Below, piece by piece: positions 54,375 through 64,000 of a DNA stretch of 64,000 nucleotides. Origin of the DNA: Tubulanus polymorphus (Eukaryota > Nemertea > Palaeonemertea > Tubulaniformes > Tubulanidae); assembly GCF_964204645.1 (NCBI RefSeq), contig NC_134030.1, positions 2,519,855-2,583,854 on the forward strand. The letters run 5' to 3'. Each line of letters opens with the position of its first letter. Within the stretch, counting starts at the first letter, position 1. The position numbers and the translations under genes are program-made. Below the pieces are notes generated by a model, which did no database searches, had not been told where the DNA came from, and saw nothing but the letters and a program-made list of their open reading frames with translations.

Positions 54375-54625
54375 ATTTCATTTTTACATCCACCCCTCTG
54401 AAAATCAGCTACCCCTTAAAAAATATCTGCCAGAGAGGATGTCAATATTCTTTCTATCAATGCTGATAATTGATGCGAAAAATAGAAGATTACACTAAAA
54501 TATAGCTTAATTTTCAGTATTTCCTGAGGATTGAAAGTTTTACTATTTCAGCAGCCACAATATCATACACTTAACAATAAATGAAGCTCCTTTAAAATTT
54601 CAGCATACGGAGATCGCTGACCAGA
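54375..54625. repeat. Dispersed repeat, copy 2 (partner at 6555..6960)
   Basis: CATCCACCCCTCTGAAAATC, GAGGATGTCAATATTCT, AAGATTACACTAAAAT and AGCAGCCACAATATCATACA match the CCT5 intron copy in order, without the MITE insertion. Confidence 0.65.
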
Positions 54626-54832
54626 GATCTCACTGACCGGAGATCTCACTGACCGGAGATCTCACTGACCGGAGATCTCACTGACCGGAGATCTCACTGA
54701 CCGGAGATCTCACTGACCGGAGATCTCACTGACCGGAGATCTCACTGACCGGAGATCTCACTGACCGGAGATCTCACTGACCGGAGATCTCACTGACCGG
54801 AGATCTCACTGACCGGAGATCTGACCGGAGAT
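54612..54832. repeat. 16-base minisatellite
   Basis: About 13 nearly identical copies of GACCGGAGATCTCACT, including the palindrome GAGATCTC in each. It starts at the end of the dispersed repeat (CATACGGAGATCGCTGACC), so it may have grown from that end. Confidence 0.95.
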
Positions 54833-56265
54833 CCGAGGAAGCTACCTCTTATCAGCATAATCATTGATGACGTATATTTCTAACTGTTTATAAAACACTA
54901 GATTTCAATAATATTGTCGGTATGAATAAGACAATGTCAATGTAGCGGTGAATAATGACAGGGTTGGTCTGTCGGTCTCGGTCGGTTGACATTGCGTTTA
55001 TAACATGTGTCACTCTGTATTTCTACTGAAACATCTGCGTCATTCACAATGTTTAACGTTATGCATACATATTCTACGTCATTTATTTGATTTTAAATTT
55101 TAGCAAACGCAGTTGAATAATCAACTATGAAACGCAGCGAAACGCGATTTATTGATGACAGTAAATTCCATCACAACTGGAGCAGCGAAATTTATTTGTC
55201 TTAGCACTGCTGACCGACCTGATCAAAAAAACTTTTTTAAGGACTTCGTCTTTCGTTATCATATTTCGTTATGTTATATTTCGTTATATATATTTTCTCC
55301 ATATCATCATCACAATGACATCTCCGAAAAGGATTTACATATCTCATCAATGGTGAAAACGATACCTCGTTTTTCCCAATCAGCGGCGTCACTTTCATAG
55401 CAATGAAATATGTAATCAGTTTATTTCTATAGCTGCAGGGTCTGTTATTGTTAGCTTGATCATGATTTTTAAAACAGTAACGCACAGGGTAGATATATGA
55501 CCTGCCGGGTTATCTGTTAAGTTCAGCAGACCGAGAGCAGGGTATCAATAGTTTTAGCCTAAATTGTAAAGCGACGGTTGAATTCGAAACGATTCTGGCA
55601 ACGTTTCGAGAAGTGAATCAACGTCGAAAAATGGAACGAGATAATTTGAAATGTAAATGAATAAACGTCGTTTAACATGGATATCAGATTACACAATATT
55701 CATACATATTCCTGAACCCACCGTTACAAAAAGTCAAATAAATCAGCCGAGGCTCACGGCTCGATCTAGGGCTATGTATAAATGCCGTAATTCAACTGAT
55801 TTCAAGATGGTCTTCAAAATGAATGGCGCATTCGCGTGTGATTAATCAATTTTAACCACACCCATTTCACTCATTCGTCGATATAAATATAACACGTTCG
55901 TTCTCTAACAATTCAGTAAAATTAGTCTCATTTTCATATTCACAGAGGTTCAGTTTTTGTAATGCGTCATATAGCTGACAATAACCGAGACTACACTCGG
56001 GATGATTAGACCCGAGTCAAATTAGAGTGCGTTCTCACATAAATCCAGGGCCGAATCCAGAGACTAATTTTGAAGGACTTATCACATGTCTAAAAGGCAT
56101 TTCGTTGTACAAAAAGGCAACGTGTACTCCCGCACTGAAATTCACCAATTATCTTTGTTGACAAATTGGAAATGGGCACACAAAAAAAATATCAAGGACT
56201 AGTACACGTCTCATTGGATCCACTGCCCCTGGCCTTAGCTATGATGAGAATGGTCAGCCAGCCCA
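54833..56265. other. AT-rich flank without a recognised gene
   Basis: Only short unsupported open frames. It lies upstream of the mucin-like gene and could hold its distal promoter or an upstream noncoding exon. Confidence 0.45.
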
Positions 56266-56278
56266 GGTCAAGAACACT

Positions 56279-56517
56279 GGTGTGATCGCGGCTTATACAT
56301 AAGCCGTGATCACACGGAGAAGATTTGGCCGGGCCAAATTGGCAGCGATCAGGCTCGGGACAAATTTGGCCCGTGCCTAATTAGAGAGCGCGTTCACACA
56401 CAAACCATTCACTCGATACTAAACAATGCTCAAAAACAAGGCTCGGGCCTATTTGGCACCCGTGTGAACAGTTGTTCCGGGCCACCAGGGGCAAAAATGC
56501 TCGTGTGATCGCGGCTA
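56279..56517. mobile_element. MITE family C, copy 2, with an abutting terminal palindrome
   Basis: The element 56301..56517 starts AAGCCGTGATCACACGG and ends CTCGTGTGATCGCGGCTA. Just before it, GTGTGATCGCGGCTTATACA forms with it a palindrome, as if the end of a second copy lies immediately next to it. Confidence 0.78.
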
Positions 56518-56697
56518 TAACTTCAAGAGAACTGGTACCATGTGGCGTTAAGCTGACATTGTATCGATCAACATCGAATCAACATTTTAATCATCATTGA
56601 AATGTTGCTTATATTTCAATTTGTAGAGAGTTAGAATTATTTCGAAATACTATTTAGGAAGGAAACTCGCGTCCTCACTTGTAATATAATACTTATG

Positions 56698-56706
56698 TAT
56701 AAAAGG
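56698..56706 (+). promoter_or_regulatory. Candidate TATA box TATAAAAGG
   Basis: A strong consensus match 113 bases upstream of an ATG that opens a signal-peptide-like reading frame. No transcript evidence is available. Confidence 0.35.
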
Positions 56707-56810
56707 GGTCACTATATCGACTGATGTCTAGTCTATAAACGAGATGTCAGTGAAATATCGGAAAACAATATTTTCTAAACTTGTCGTTCTCTTTTAGAAG
56801 AACAGCGAAT

Positions 56811-56927
56811 ATGAATCATAATTGTGCATATCGATATTTATGCTGCGCGTTGTTGTTGGTAGGTGTAACTGAACCACATGTACAGCAGTATACAATACAC
56901 CTAAACTCTATTGATATATACCGGTGA
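56811..56927 (+). CDS. Speculative secreted-type ORF of 38 residues or first exon
   Basis: ATG to TGA gives 38 residues starting MNHNCAYRYLCCALLLVGVT, a plausible signal peptide with cleavage near VGVTEP. A donor-like GTAGGTGT lies inside, right after the Leu run, so this could instead be the first exon of a spliced gene whose later exons I could not find. It follows a TATA box at a fair distance. The function is unknown and the ORF could be chance. Confidence 0.25.
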   Translation: MNHNCAYRYLCCALLLVGVTEPHVQQYTIHLNSIDIYR

Positions 56928-57455
56928 CAGGAGATATATCCACCGTTCAGCTGCGAACAACACAGAAAATAAGGGTTACACTATGTATATGGGTACTCCA
57001 TTGATTACAAAGGGCAGGGCTCCATATTGCGGTATCACGAGGGTACTAGATTTTTTTGTAGGAATATTGAAAATTGAAATGAAATTATCCCGACAGAATA
57101 TTATACATAAGAAATTTTCTGATTTCACCATAAGAAGATGTTTGAATTGTTTTCTGTGTTTTGTTGATTAGAAAATTTAATGAAAGGCAAACCGGCAAAC
57201 CAGCATGAAACTGACATAGTTCGCATCCTGATAAAATACTCTTTAGTCTCAAGCCTTGATTTTTAATATATCACCATTACAAGATGTGTTTTGATTCAAT
57301 TGTTGCCAGTGTTTTTTCTTGAAACCTCACCCAAAGGTAAACTAGGATAAAGGCAATATTAAGTAGTATTAGCGTTTATTCATCATGTACCCAACTACAG
57401 GAAATTTCCTAATCCAATATCGTCACTATTTTAGTACCTAACACATCAACACTAT

Positions 57456-57470
57456 ATATATATATATACC
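57456..57470. repeat. Short (TA)n microsatellite
   Basis: About seven TA units. Confidence 0.8.
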
Positions 57471-57889
57471 AATAAATACTTACAATTTGCGTCAAGCTGA
57501 CTAATGATTTCATCGCATTGTATTTCACTTTAACAATACTTTTTATCTCAGCTGTACTTTCCGTCTTTTCAATTGTCGTTTTATTTTTCCCCCAATTGAA
57601 ACGAACAGACGTTTATCTCGTTGATCACGACACAAATATTCAAAGAATTCTTTTTTTGTTTGTTTAAATGCTGCCTTTTGTAAAATGATACTCGTCAAAG
57701 CGAAAGGGTAAACTACAACTTGTTGACACTGTCTAGAAAACCCTTCCCAACTAAAAACATTGACATCTAGAGATCTGCTTGAAAAGAATGCTTCACGTCG
57801 TTGAAAAGAATAAAATACTCTTGTCAAATCGAAGCGTACCATTCTAAGTCGTTTTTCAGAGTGCATTTGACTCAGAAAACAACCGAACT

Positions 57890-58150
57890 AAAATCAATCC
57901 CACAACTGTGAAACTGGATCCAGTCAAATCAAAACCACACAACTGTAGAAAAGAGACTAATTGAACCCTCACAACTGTGGAACAGAATCCAGAGTCAAAT
58001 TGAACCCTCACAACTGTTGAAATGGATACAAAGTCGAATTGAACCCCAACAACTGTTGAACTTAGTCAGTGCATAGACACTCAAGACACTTAAACATGTA
58101 CAAGTCCATGATGTAGCTGAACCTTCACAACTGTGGAAATGGATCCTCAG
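57890..58150. repeat. Tandem repeat with CACAACTGTGGAA core
   Basis: About five copies, 45-60 bases apart, of AACCCTCACAACTGTGGAA(C/A)..GGATCC..AGTC; the core is the end sequence of family F elements. Confidence 0.7.
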
Positions 58151-59093
58151 TCTCCCTTCAAACATTCACTAAATAAAGTCCACAGAAAACAGGACATCGT
58201 TATAATATTTGCGGAGCGTTGGTTTCTCGAATTACGTTGTGGTTACCACGGTTCTAATATAAAGAGCAAATATCATTGTTACAAAAAATTGTAATGGTTT
58301 ATAACACGAAATATAGTGCCCTACACATCACCCGTTACCATGGTTACATACCACTCGAATACTAAACTCAAACCTTCTCGAAAATGTAAGATATTTCTAA
58401 TCGACTCGTCATGAAATGTGAAGTGATCCTCTTGATAAAAAGAAAATCATTGAGAAAACATCACATGGAGATTTGAATGTCAGGTTTTTCTGGCTTGATT
58501 GAAAATGTCAAGTTTTTCCGGTGACGTTTCAAAGAATAACAGGATGGAACAGGAAGTATTTTTTGCTCTACATGACTAGAGATACAAATAACGTATTCGT
58601 ATCAGAGTTAATCGTTCTTCTAGACAAAATCCTGTTCACAGAAAGAATTAATGTTAACAACGATTCATTTTCATGGTCTCAATTATAGTCATCTTCTGGA
58701 AACTGTATTCCTAAGGATTACAGTATACGGCTGGCTGGGGAACTTAAGTGAAAATGTTAACTTCAAATAATATTAAAGCTCAAAGAAACATCAATAATTC
58801 ATTTCGCTCTCCTCCGAATGAAGGATTTCGTCTTTCATTATCGTTACACCACCGACAAAACGTTTCATCGATATCGATAGATTGCGCATTTAAAACTGAA
58901 AATATGAACTCGAGAATATTCAAATACTGACAGCTTTGTTACAGCCAGAGTTCAAGAGACAAAAATTACACAATCAATTCGTAGAAACAGTTGAAGTATG
59001 AAACCACTTGAATCAGGCTGTCAACGTTCCGTCAACATTTCTGTCAACATTCTGGCAGCATTTCGATTTACAACCACACTCAATCTTACGATT

Positions 59094-59323
59094 GGTAGAA
59101 CACTATATCCGTGTTGACGCGATGAGGAGAGAATCCCACAATGAAAATAAAAAGTCCGAAAATGAAACTTCGAGATAGTAGTTTATTTCAACGTTTCGAC
59201 TATATCCTAATAGTCATTATTCCTGAAGATGACTATTAGGATATAGTCGAAACGTTGAAATAAACTACTATCTCGAAGTTTCATTTTCGGACTTTTTATT
59301 ATCATTGTGGGATTCTCTCCTCA
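59094..59323. mobile_element. Long foldback element, copy 2, with CTGANGA..GAAA core
   Basis: The left end is GTAGAACACTATATCCGTGT then TGACGCGATGAGGAGAG; the arms are the same as in the copy at 26121..26379 but this copy keeps the left tail and lost the right one. The loop is shorter. CTGAAGA 59223..59229, stem GACTAT/ATAGTC, GAAA 59249..59252. Confidence 0.85.
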
Positions 59324-60034
59324 CACTCAATCTGTTAAATATTTCATGCCGAATTAGAACAATTATACATCTATTTTATCGGTGCCGATTTCAAAATCAT
59401 ATTAATGTACCAATTATTCTAGCATTATTGACTGCATAGTCATTAAAGGTTTGATACAGCTTCGACGTTATAAAGATTTTATCACGAAAGAATCGAATAT
59501 CATCGGTAAGAGAAAAATGCAGCGGTGAATCAATAAACGATCGTTAAATACTTTATAAATAATGATGGCAGATCAAGGTCGGAAGCTGAACGGATATTAG
59601 ACTGTGCCGAGCTGTGGCGAGTAACATTTTATAGTCAATATACATCAGTTCGTGCCGGATCTGATGTGAGGTGTTTTGGTCGAGAATCTTAAATAAATAA
59701 AGACATCCGTGATAAAACAAAAACAGACAGACAGTCTGTATAGACAATGAAATCAGACAGATTATGAATAGAGCCTGGCAGCATAACGAAGACCAAGGGA
59801 AACGAGAAGAGGCCGCCTGAAAGTCACCCGGAGACGAGCAATGGCCGGCAAGCTAAAACTAATGGGGCTGAGATGGGACAAAGCGCTGCGGGTAACTAAA
59901 CGATTGAACAAATAGATAATGTTGAGACGAGAAGATACACAATATCCGTGTAAGAAGATAACAAGAGAAATCCCACAATAAGTTCAGCCAAAACGAGAAA
60001 CTTGAATAGAAGAGTTATATATATTTGCGCAACG

Positions 60035-60064
60035 TTTCGGCTAAAGACTATTAGCCATCATCAG
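60035..60064 (-). ncRNA. Candidate hammerhead-like core (CTGATGA-stem-GAAA)
   Basis: On the minus strand: CTGATGA, then T, a perfect 6-bp stem GGCTAA/TTAGCC with a six-base loop, then GAAA and CGTTGCGC. This is the sequence order of the hammerhead ribozyme core between stems I and III. Closing helices I and III and a cleavage site were not demonstrated. Confidence 0.35.
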
Positions 60065-60283
60065 GCGTACTGAGTACAGGAGAATATTACAAGATATTTA
60101 TACAAGACCAAAACAATAGAAGCAGAGTGAGTGATTAAAATATTGAAAGGGGAATAGATTAAAGTAATGACATAACATGTGATAATGTGTTGCTGTGTCC
60201 CACTGCGGGATCAAGAGCATCAATATACATCGAATAAACTTTTCCAGTTCGTCCTGATAAGTTTTAACCGCAAGATCGATCGA

Positions 60284-60321
60284 CCTTGGAGTAATCATTG
60301 AATTCAATGATTACTCCAAGG
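60284..60321. repeat. Perfect 38-base palindrome
   Basis: The arm CCTTGGAGTAATCATTGAA is followed directly by its exact reverse complement, with no spacer. The outer part equals the arm of the hairpin at 1501..1527. Confidence 0.92.
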
Positions 60322-60639
60322 ATTGACTTTCATGGTTTCAAAATCAAAAAAATCTTTATCAACGACTGCTAGAGATGTGTGGAGCTAAATAAAGAAAATC
60401 AGCTTCATACTTTAATCTTGGGTATTATCAATGGTTGGCCTAGTTTAACAGGCCAGACTTACTAAGTCCGAAAGCTGCAGTGACAAGTTTCACAAAAACA
60501 AGTTGAACTCTTTAAATCAATTCAATTTCTTATCATTGCTTTCGTAATGTTGTTTGCAAACTAGATCATAGACCTGACTGGTTTACTGGATCAAAATCTT
60601 ATCTAAATCGCACAGCAGACTACCCCTTAAAGTGAGTAA

Positions 60640-60800
60640 TTTAACATCAAAAATAGCAGTTAAATTCAACATGAACTAGAAATTATTCTGATTTTGGTAT
60701 TTCGATATATTTGGGGGTAATTGAAGTCTCAAAAAGAGACAACAAAAACTTTAAAAACTACGTCTCTCAAATGGTAGTCATAGTCAGGTGTGAAACCGTA
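60640..60800. repeat. Dispersed repeat (partner near 49830..49990)
   Basis: ATGAACTAGAAATTATTCTG, a later AAAAGAGACAACAAAAACTT and TAGTCAGGTGTG correspond to ATGAACTAGAAATTATTCTG, AAAAGAGAAAAAACTACTTT and TAGTCGGGTCTG in intron 1 of the mucin-like gene. Confidence 0.6.
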
Positions 60801-61154
60801 ATTGGGTAAGTTCTATTTTGTTACCTATACAGTAACTTAGTTCCCTATCGATTTTATGAATATATTAAACATAGTTGAATTGTTTAACTGGAGCGTTGTG
60901 TAAACTCCCTCAGCCAGTATAAAGTAATTATGAAATGGTGACAGCTGATAATTATTTCTGAAATCAATTATGGCTTTAAGTGTTCAATGTGAGAAAGCGA
61001 CATATAAGCTGTACCCTGGTAGGTAACATTATAGCCAACTACAATAAATCAACTACTAATCATTTTAATTATAAAATTCCAACACAGTTTACAAGGACCG
61101 GACTGCGGGTAATCATCAGTGAAAAACTCAGTGAGATGTTATATTGATTGGTTA

Positions 61155-61310
61155 AAACTCAGTCTAAGTTCATCTTGGTTCTATAACCGATCTAACAGCT
61201 TCAGACCAGCCTCAGCTCATTTTGGTTCTATAACCAATCTAACAACTTAGAGACCTGTCTAAGTTGTTCTATAGCCACTTAACAACTTAAGACCAGTCTA
61301 TGCCAAACAT
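61155..61310. repeat. Tandem repeat of about 55 bases
   Basis: TTGGTTCTATAACCGATCTA, TTGGTTCTATAACCAATCTA and TTGTTCTATAGCCACTTAAC are successive copies; inverse relatives are at 31680..31860. Confidence 0.65.
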
Positions 61311-62874
61311 TTTGCGTTAGAAAATAAGAACTTTTATTCAACGAATCAATTCAAATTTTTGTGTCTATTTTGGAATCCATTTAATGGTAGGTATATTGAT
61401 GGAGTGTAGATTATATCCGGTGTAAGCAGTAGTGATTCATCACACTCAATCTCATTGGGTGGAGTTCTCTGTCAGACACCTAATTTAGGAGACCCATTAA
61501 TACTGTTTTATACACAAACCGCAAGATATTTCCTTGAGTCAGACACATTTTCCTGAAACTGACACTCTGGACCCAGTTCCACAGTTGAGTCCACCTCATA
61601 ACTGCGGAACTGGTTCACTGTATCTTCTTATAATGTATTGCTGTATTGTTTTGGGTTATCGTTTTATACTATAAATGGAATGATATAATATCAGATTAAA
61701 ATTTGTTCTGAAATAAGGTAAAGTAAAGTAAAGATGTTTGGAAAATGTATGAGAAGTCGAATACTTATAGTGAAATTAACCTCCGTAAAGAAGTCCTGAC
61801 AATTTGGTTCCGTCAAAAAAAAACTGACCACACTTTCATGAGTCGTAGAAAGATATTATCTTCTATGAGTTCTGTAACATATCATCCTGACTGAACTAGA
61901 AGCCAAGTGATGTTGTTGCCTGTAATTTCTGTCCGTTTCAGCAAGGCTTTACCTCCCATGAGATATCTGCTGATATCTTTATCGACAGTCGTTTTCAACC
62001 TATAGACTGAACGACCCTTATAGAATAAAAAGTTAATAAATAACCTTCAGGTGGGTTAGGGTCTATGCAGGTCCCCCATATATTGAATTACACAATCTGT
62101 GCACAGCCAAGTAATAGGTTTCATAAATCATTTTCATGAAATCAGTCAATCATCGATATAATTACCATCTTTATTACTCTTTACGTAATAAGGCGTCTGA
62201 TATTAACTCCACGTGGTTTATATGTACCGAGGGATGTATTAGTAATTAAAACTATACCGTGAATTATTAATGAAAATTTTAAAAATCAGTCTTTATCGCA
62301 ATTGGAATTCAGTGTAGAATGTACGTATATGCGCGTATGTATTTCAGTTCATGGCAGGATTTACATTACACCGGCGAATTTACATATTGAACAGAATACA
62401 TGACAATGAAAATGATACTATGAATTAATTTTTAAATTGTGAATTGAATTCAATTGAAGCTAGCACATCGGGGTTGTTTTTTCCATAAAGTACGTACAAA
62501 TCAATGGGGGAGATGAAGGCTAAGTTAGAAACACAAGGCAATGGCTGATCCAGCAATATAGAAGGGGGGTACCCAAACTTTCCCAGGCCAAGTTTTGTAA
62601 ACAATAAGCCCCATAGATTTGGGGGTTATCTTTGAAAAAACTTCAAAATATTAATCATTTTCTGATCATCTAGAAAAATGATGTTAATACAATGATAGGG
62701 GTCCACCCTGGGTTAAATAGACCTTTCCCTGCACGGAGAAAGCACTTACGCGCCATCTGTGGCAAAGAAAGAGGAACCAAGATGCTCACTTTTCTATATG
62801 TATATAATGGTTAAAATTGTAGGCAGTTTAAGGAATCTAGCATAAAATCGGTCTGAGATGATTTCTAAAAACCA

Positions 62875-63024
62875 GAGCCCGGTTTCATAGACTTAGTATC
62901 GAAGTTATCCCTAGGGTAAAATCCTCAATCTGGGTGACAACCACCATACTAACAATGGTTATAACTGACAAATTTCAAAATGTTCCAAGGGACTATTTTT
63001 CTTCCACATCTATGAAACCCAGCC
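62875..63024. mobile_element. MITE family D, copy 3
   Basis: GCCCGGTTTCATAGACTTAG and CACATCTATGAAACCCAGCC are the inverted ends; core GTGACAACCACCATACTAAC as at 31111..31271. Confidence 0.8.
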
Positions 63025-63877
63025 TAGTTATATAAATATATTTATCCGGAATTTGAAGGCTTATTTTATTGAATATGAAATTATAATACACTTTTATCGA
63101 AACAGCAACTAAGTCTTCTTTGAAATAGAAAAACTAATATATACCCATAGACTAGTGTTGATAATACAGGGATCGATATTAGAATTCAATAATTTCTACG
63201 AAAATATCAGCCGCGCAAATAGATTATAACGAATGAGCGAGCGTACGTCATTGTTTCGATTGTTGCGTCTGCGTCATAGAAACGGGAGTCTGATTCAGGG
63301 TTCGTTCTGTATGTGCTGTACGTGAATCAACATACGAACGAAAAAGTGACATCTGTTCCAAATAGATGACGTTCATTTATTTGGTATCGTGTTTTTTGTC
63401 CATTAAATCACACGCATTGCCTGTCAGGCAAATCTAGCGTGTGTTGCATACACAGGGTTTCCAGTGGTAAGGCCAGGGTAAAAAGAAGTATTTTTTCGGC
63501 AATTTAAGAGCCAAGAGGAGGGACTTTTTTACACGGAAAGAAGTACTTTCCAGTAAAATGAGGGCCCATAAAGGAGCATTTTCGGAATGCTTTTGCCGGA
63601 ATACTAGTTATGTAGACCTGTCATACATCTAAAGGTAATTCCATAGCACTTTCCTGTAGATTAAATCTTACTGATAATTGAATAACCAGGCCTGAGTAAT
63701 GTAATACTTCAACGGTTGGCGACAAAATTGCCCGCAAAAATACATAAAAATCAAATTTGGAAGGACTTCTTTATCAAAAGGAAGGACTTAGAGTCAAAAA
63801 GAAGGACAAAGATGATGTTTGTCCAAACTTTTTCCAAAAGAAGGACTTGGAAGGACCGCTGGAAACCCTGATGCAAT

Positions 63878-63949
<72 letters not shown>
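63878..63949. repeat. (TA)n microsatellite
   Basis: About 35 uninterrupted TA units. An open frame across it is an artefact. Confidence 0.97.
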
Positions 63950-63952
<3 letters not shown>

Positions 63953-64000
63953 GGCCACGTAAAACAGCTATTAGGGGTATAAGATAGTTCGTGCTACACA

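Larger units (their letters stand above)
58160..63877. other. Right-hand gene-poor region
   Basis: Apart from the repeats listed here, no exon with convincing splice signals or family similarity was seen on either strand. Confidence 0.5.

Noticed and set aside
54612-54832. Regular short repeats that could suggest a CRISPR array
   Set aside because: Units are contiguous 16-base tandem copies with no spacers, in a eukaryotic genome.
57543-57866. 107-codon minus-strand frame with many basic residues
   Set aside because: No domain, no splice partners, AT-rich surroundings; no evidence beyond length.
63757-63987. 76-codon plus-strand frame at the right edge
   Set aside because: Half of it is the (TA)n microsatellite; no coding signal.

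Overview
The window is eukaryotic nuclear DNA: genes are split by GT-AG introns of a few hundred bases, and introns and intergenic DNA are full of foldback elements, tRNA-headed SINEs and minisatellites. Gene content (V-ATPase subunit, chaperonin subunit, intronless peptide-type GPCR, mucin-like NIDO-AMOP-VWD membrane protein) fits an invertebrate animal, probably a lophotrochozoan such as a mollusc. The species cannot be named from the sequence alone.

Layout. 1-1.1 kb: 3'-truncated minus-strand gene for an Ig-like, Thr-rich protein. 1.98-3.06 kb: intronless rhodopsin-class GPCR (+). 3.84-4.99 kb: four-exon gene for a 119-residue protein of unknown role (+). 6.2-11.5 kb: complete nine-exon CCT5 (-), head to head with the complete five-exon ATP6V1F (11.98-12.89 kb, +) across a 451-base shared upstream region. 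13.1-19.6 kb: two minisatellites and no recognised gene. 19.87-53.74 kb: one very large minus-strand gene that I could join through 44 exons with consistent phases (6804 coding bases, 2267 residues). It encodes a mucin-like type I membrane protein: EGF repeats, NIDO, AMOP, VWD, Cys-rich segments, calcium-binding-type EGFs, SEA, more EGF, one transmembrane helix and a cytoplasmic tail with an NPxY motif. 53.8-64 kb: repeat-rich, apart from a speculative TATA box plus short secreted-type ORF near 56.7 kb.

The most notable structures are: (i) a recent 868-base tandem duplication of two EGF exons whose few differences cluster in one exon and all change the protein; (ii) foldback elements carrying a CTGANGA-stem-GAAA signature like a hammerhead ribozyme core; (iii) a 246-base-arm inverted repeat inside an intron of the mucin-like gene; (iv) several MITE-like families, one with exact TTAA flanks; (v) a 40-base minisatellite that seems to be an internal expansion of a dispersed element; and (vi) a furin-type RRKR motif inside the SEA region. 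Exon joins were made by eye from splice signals, phase and family similarity, without transcript support.
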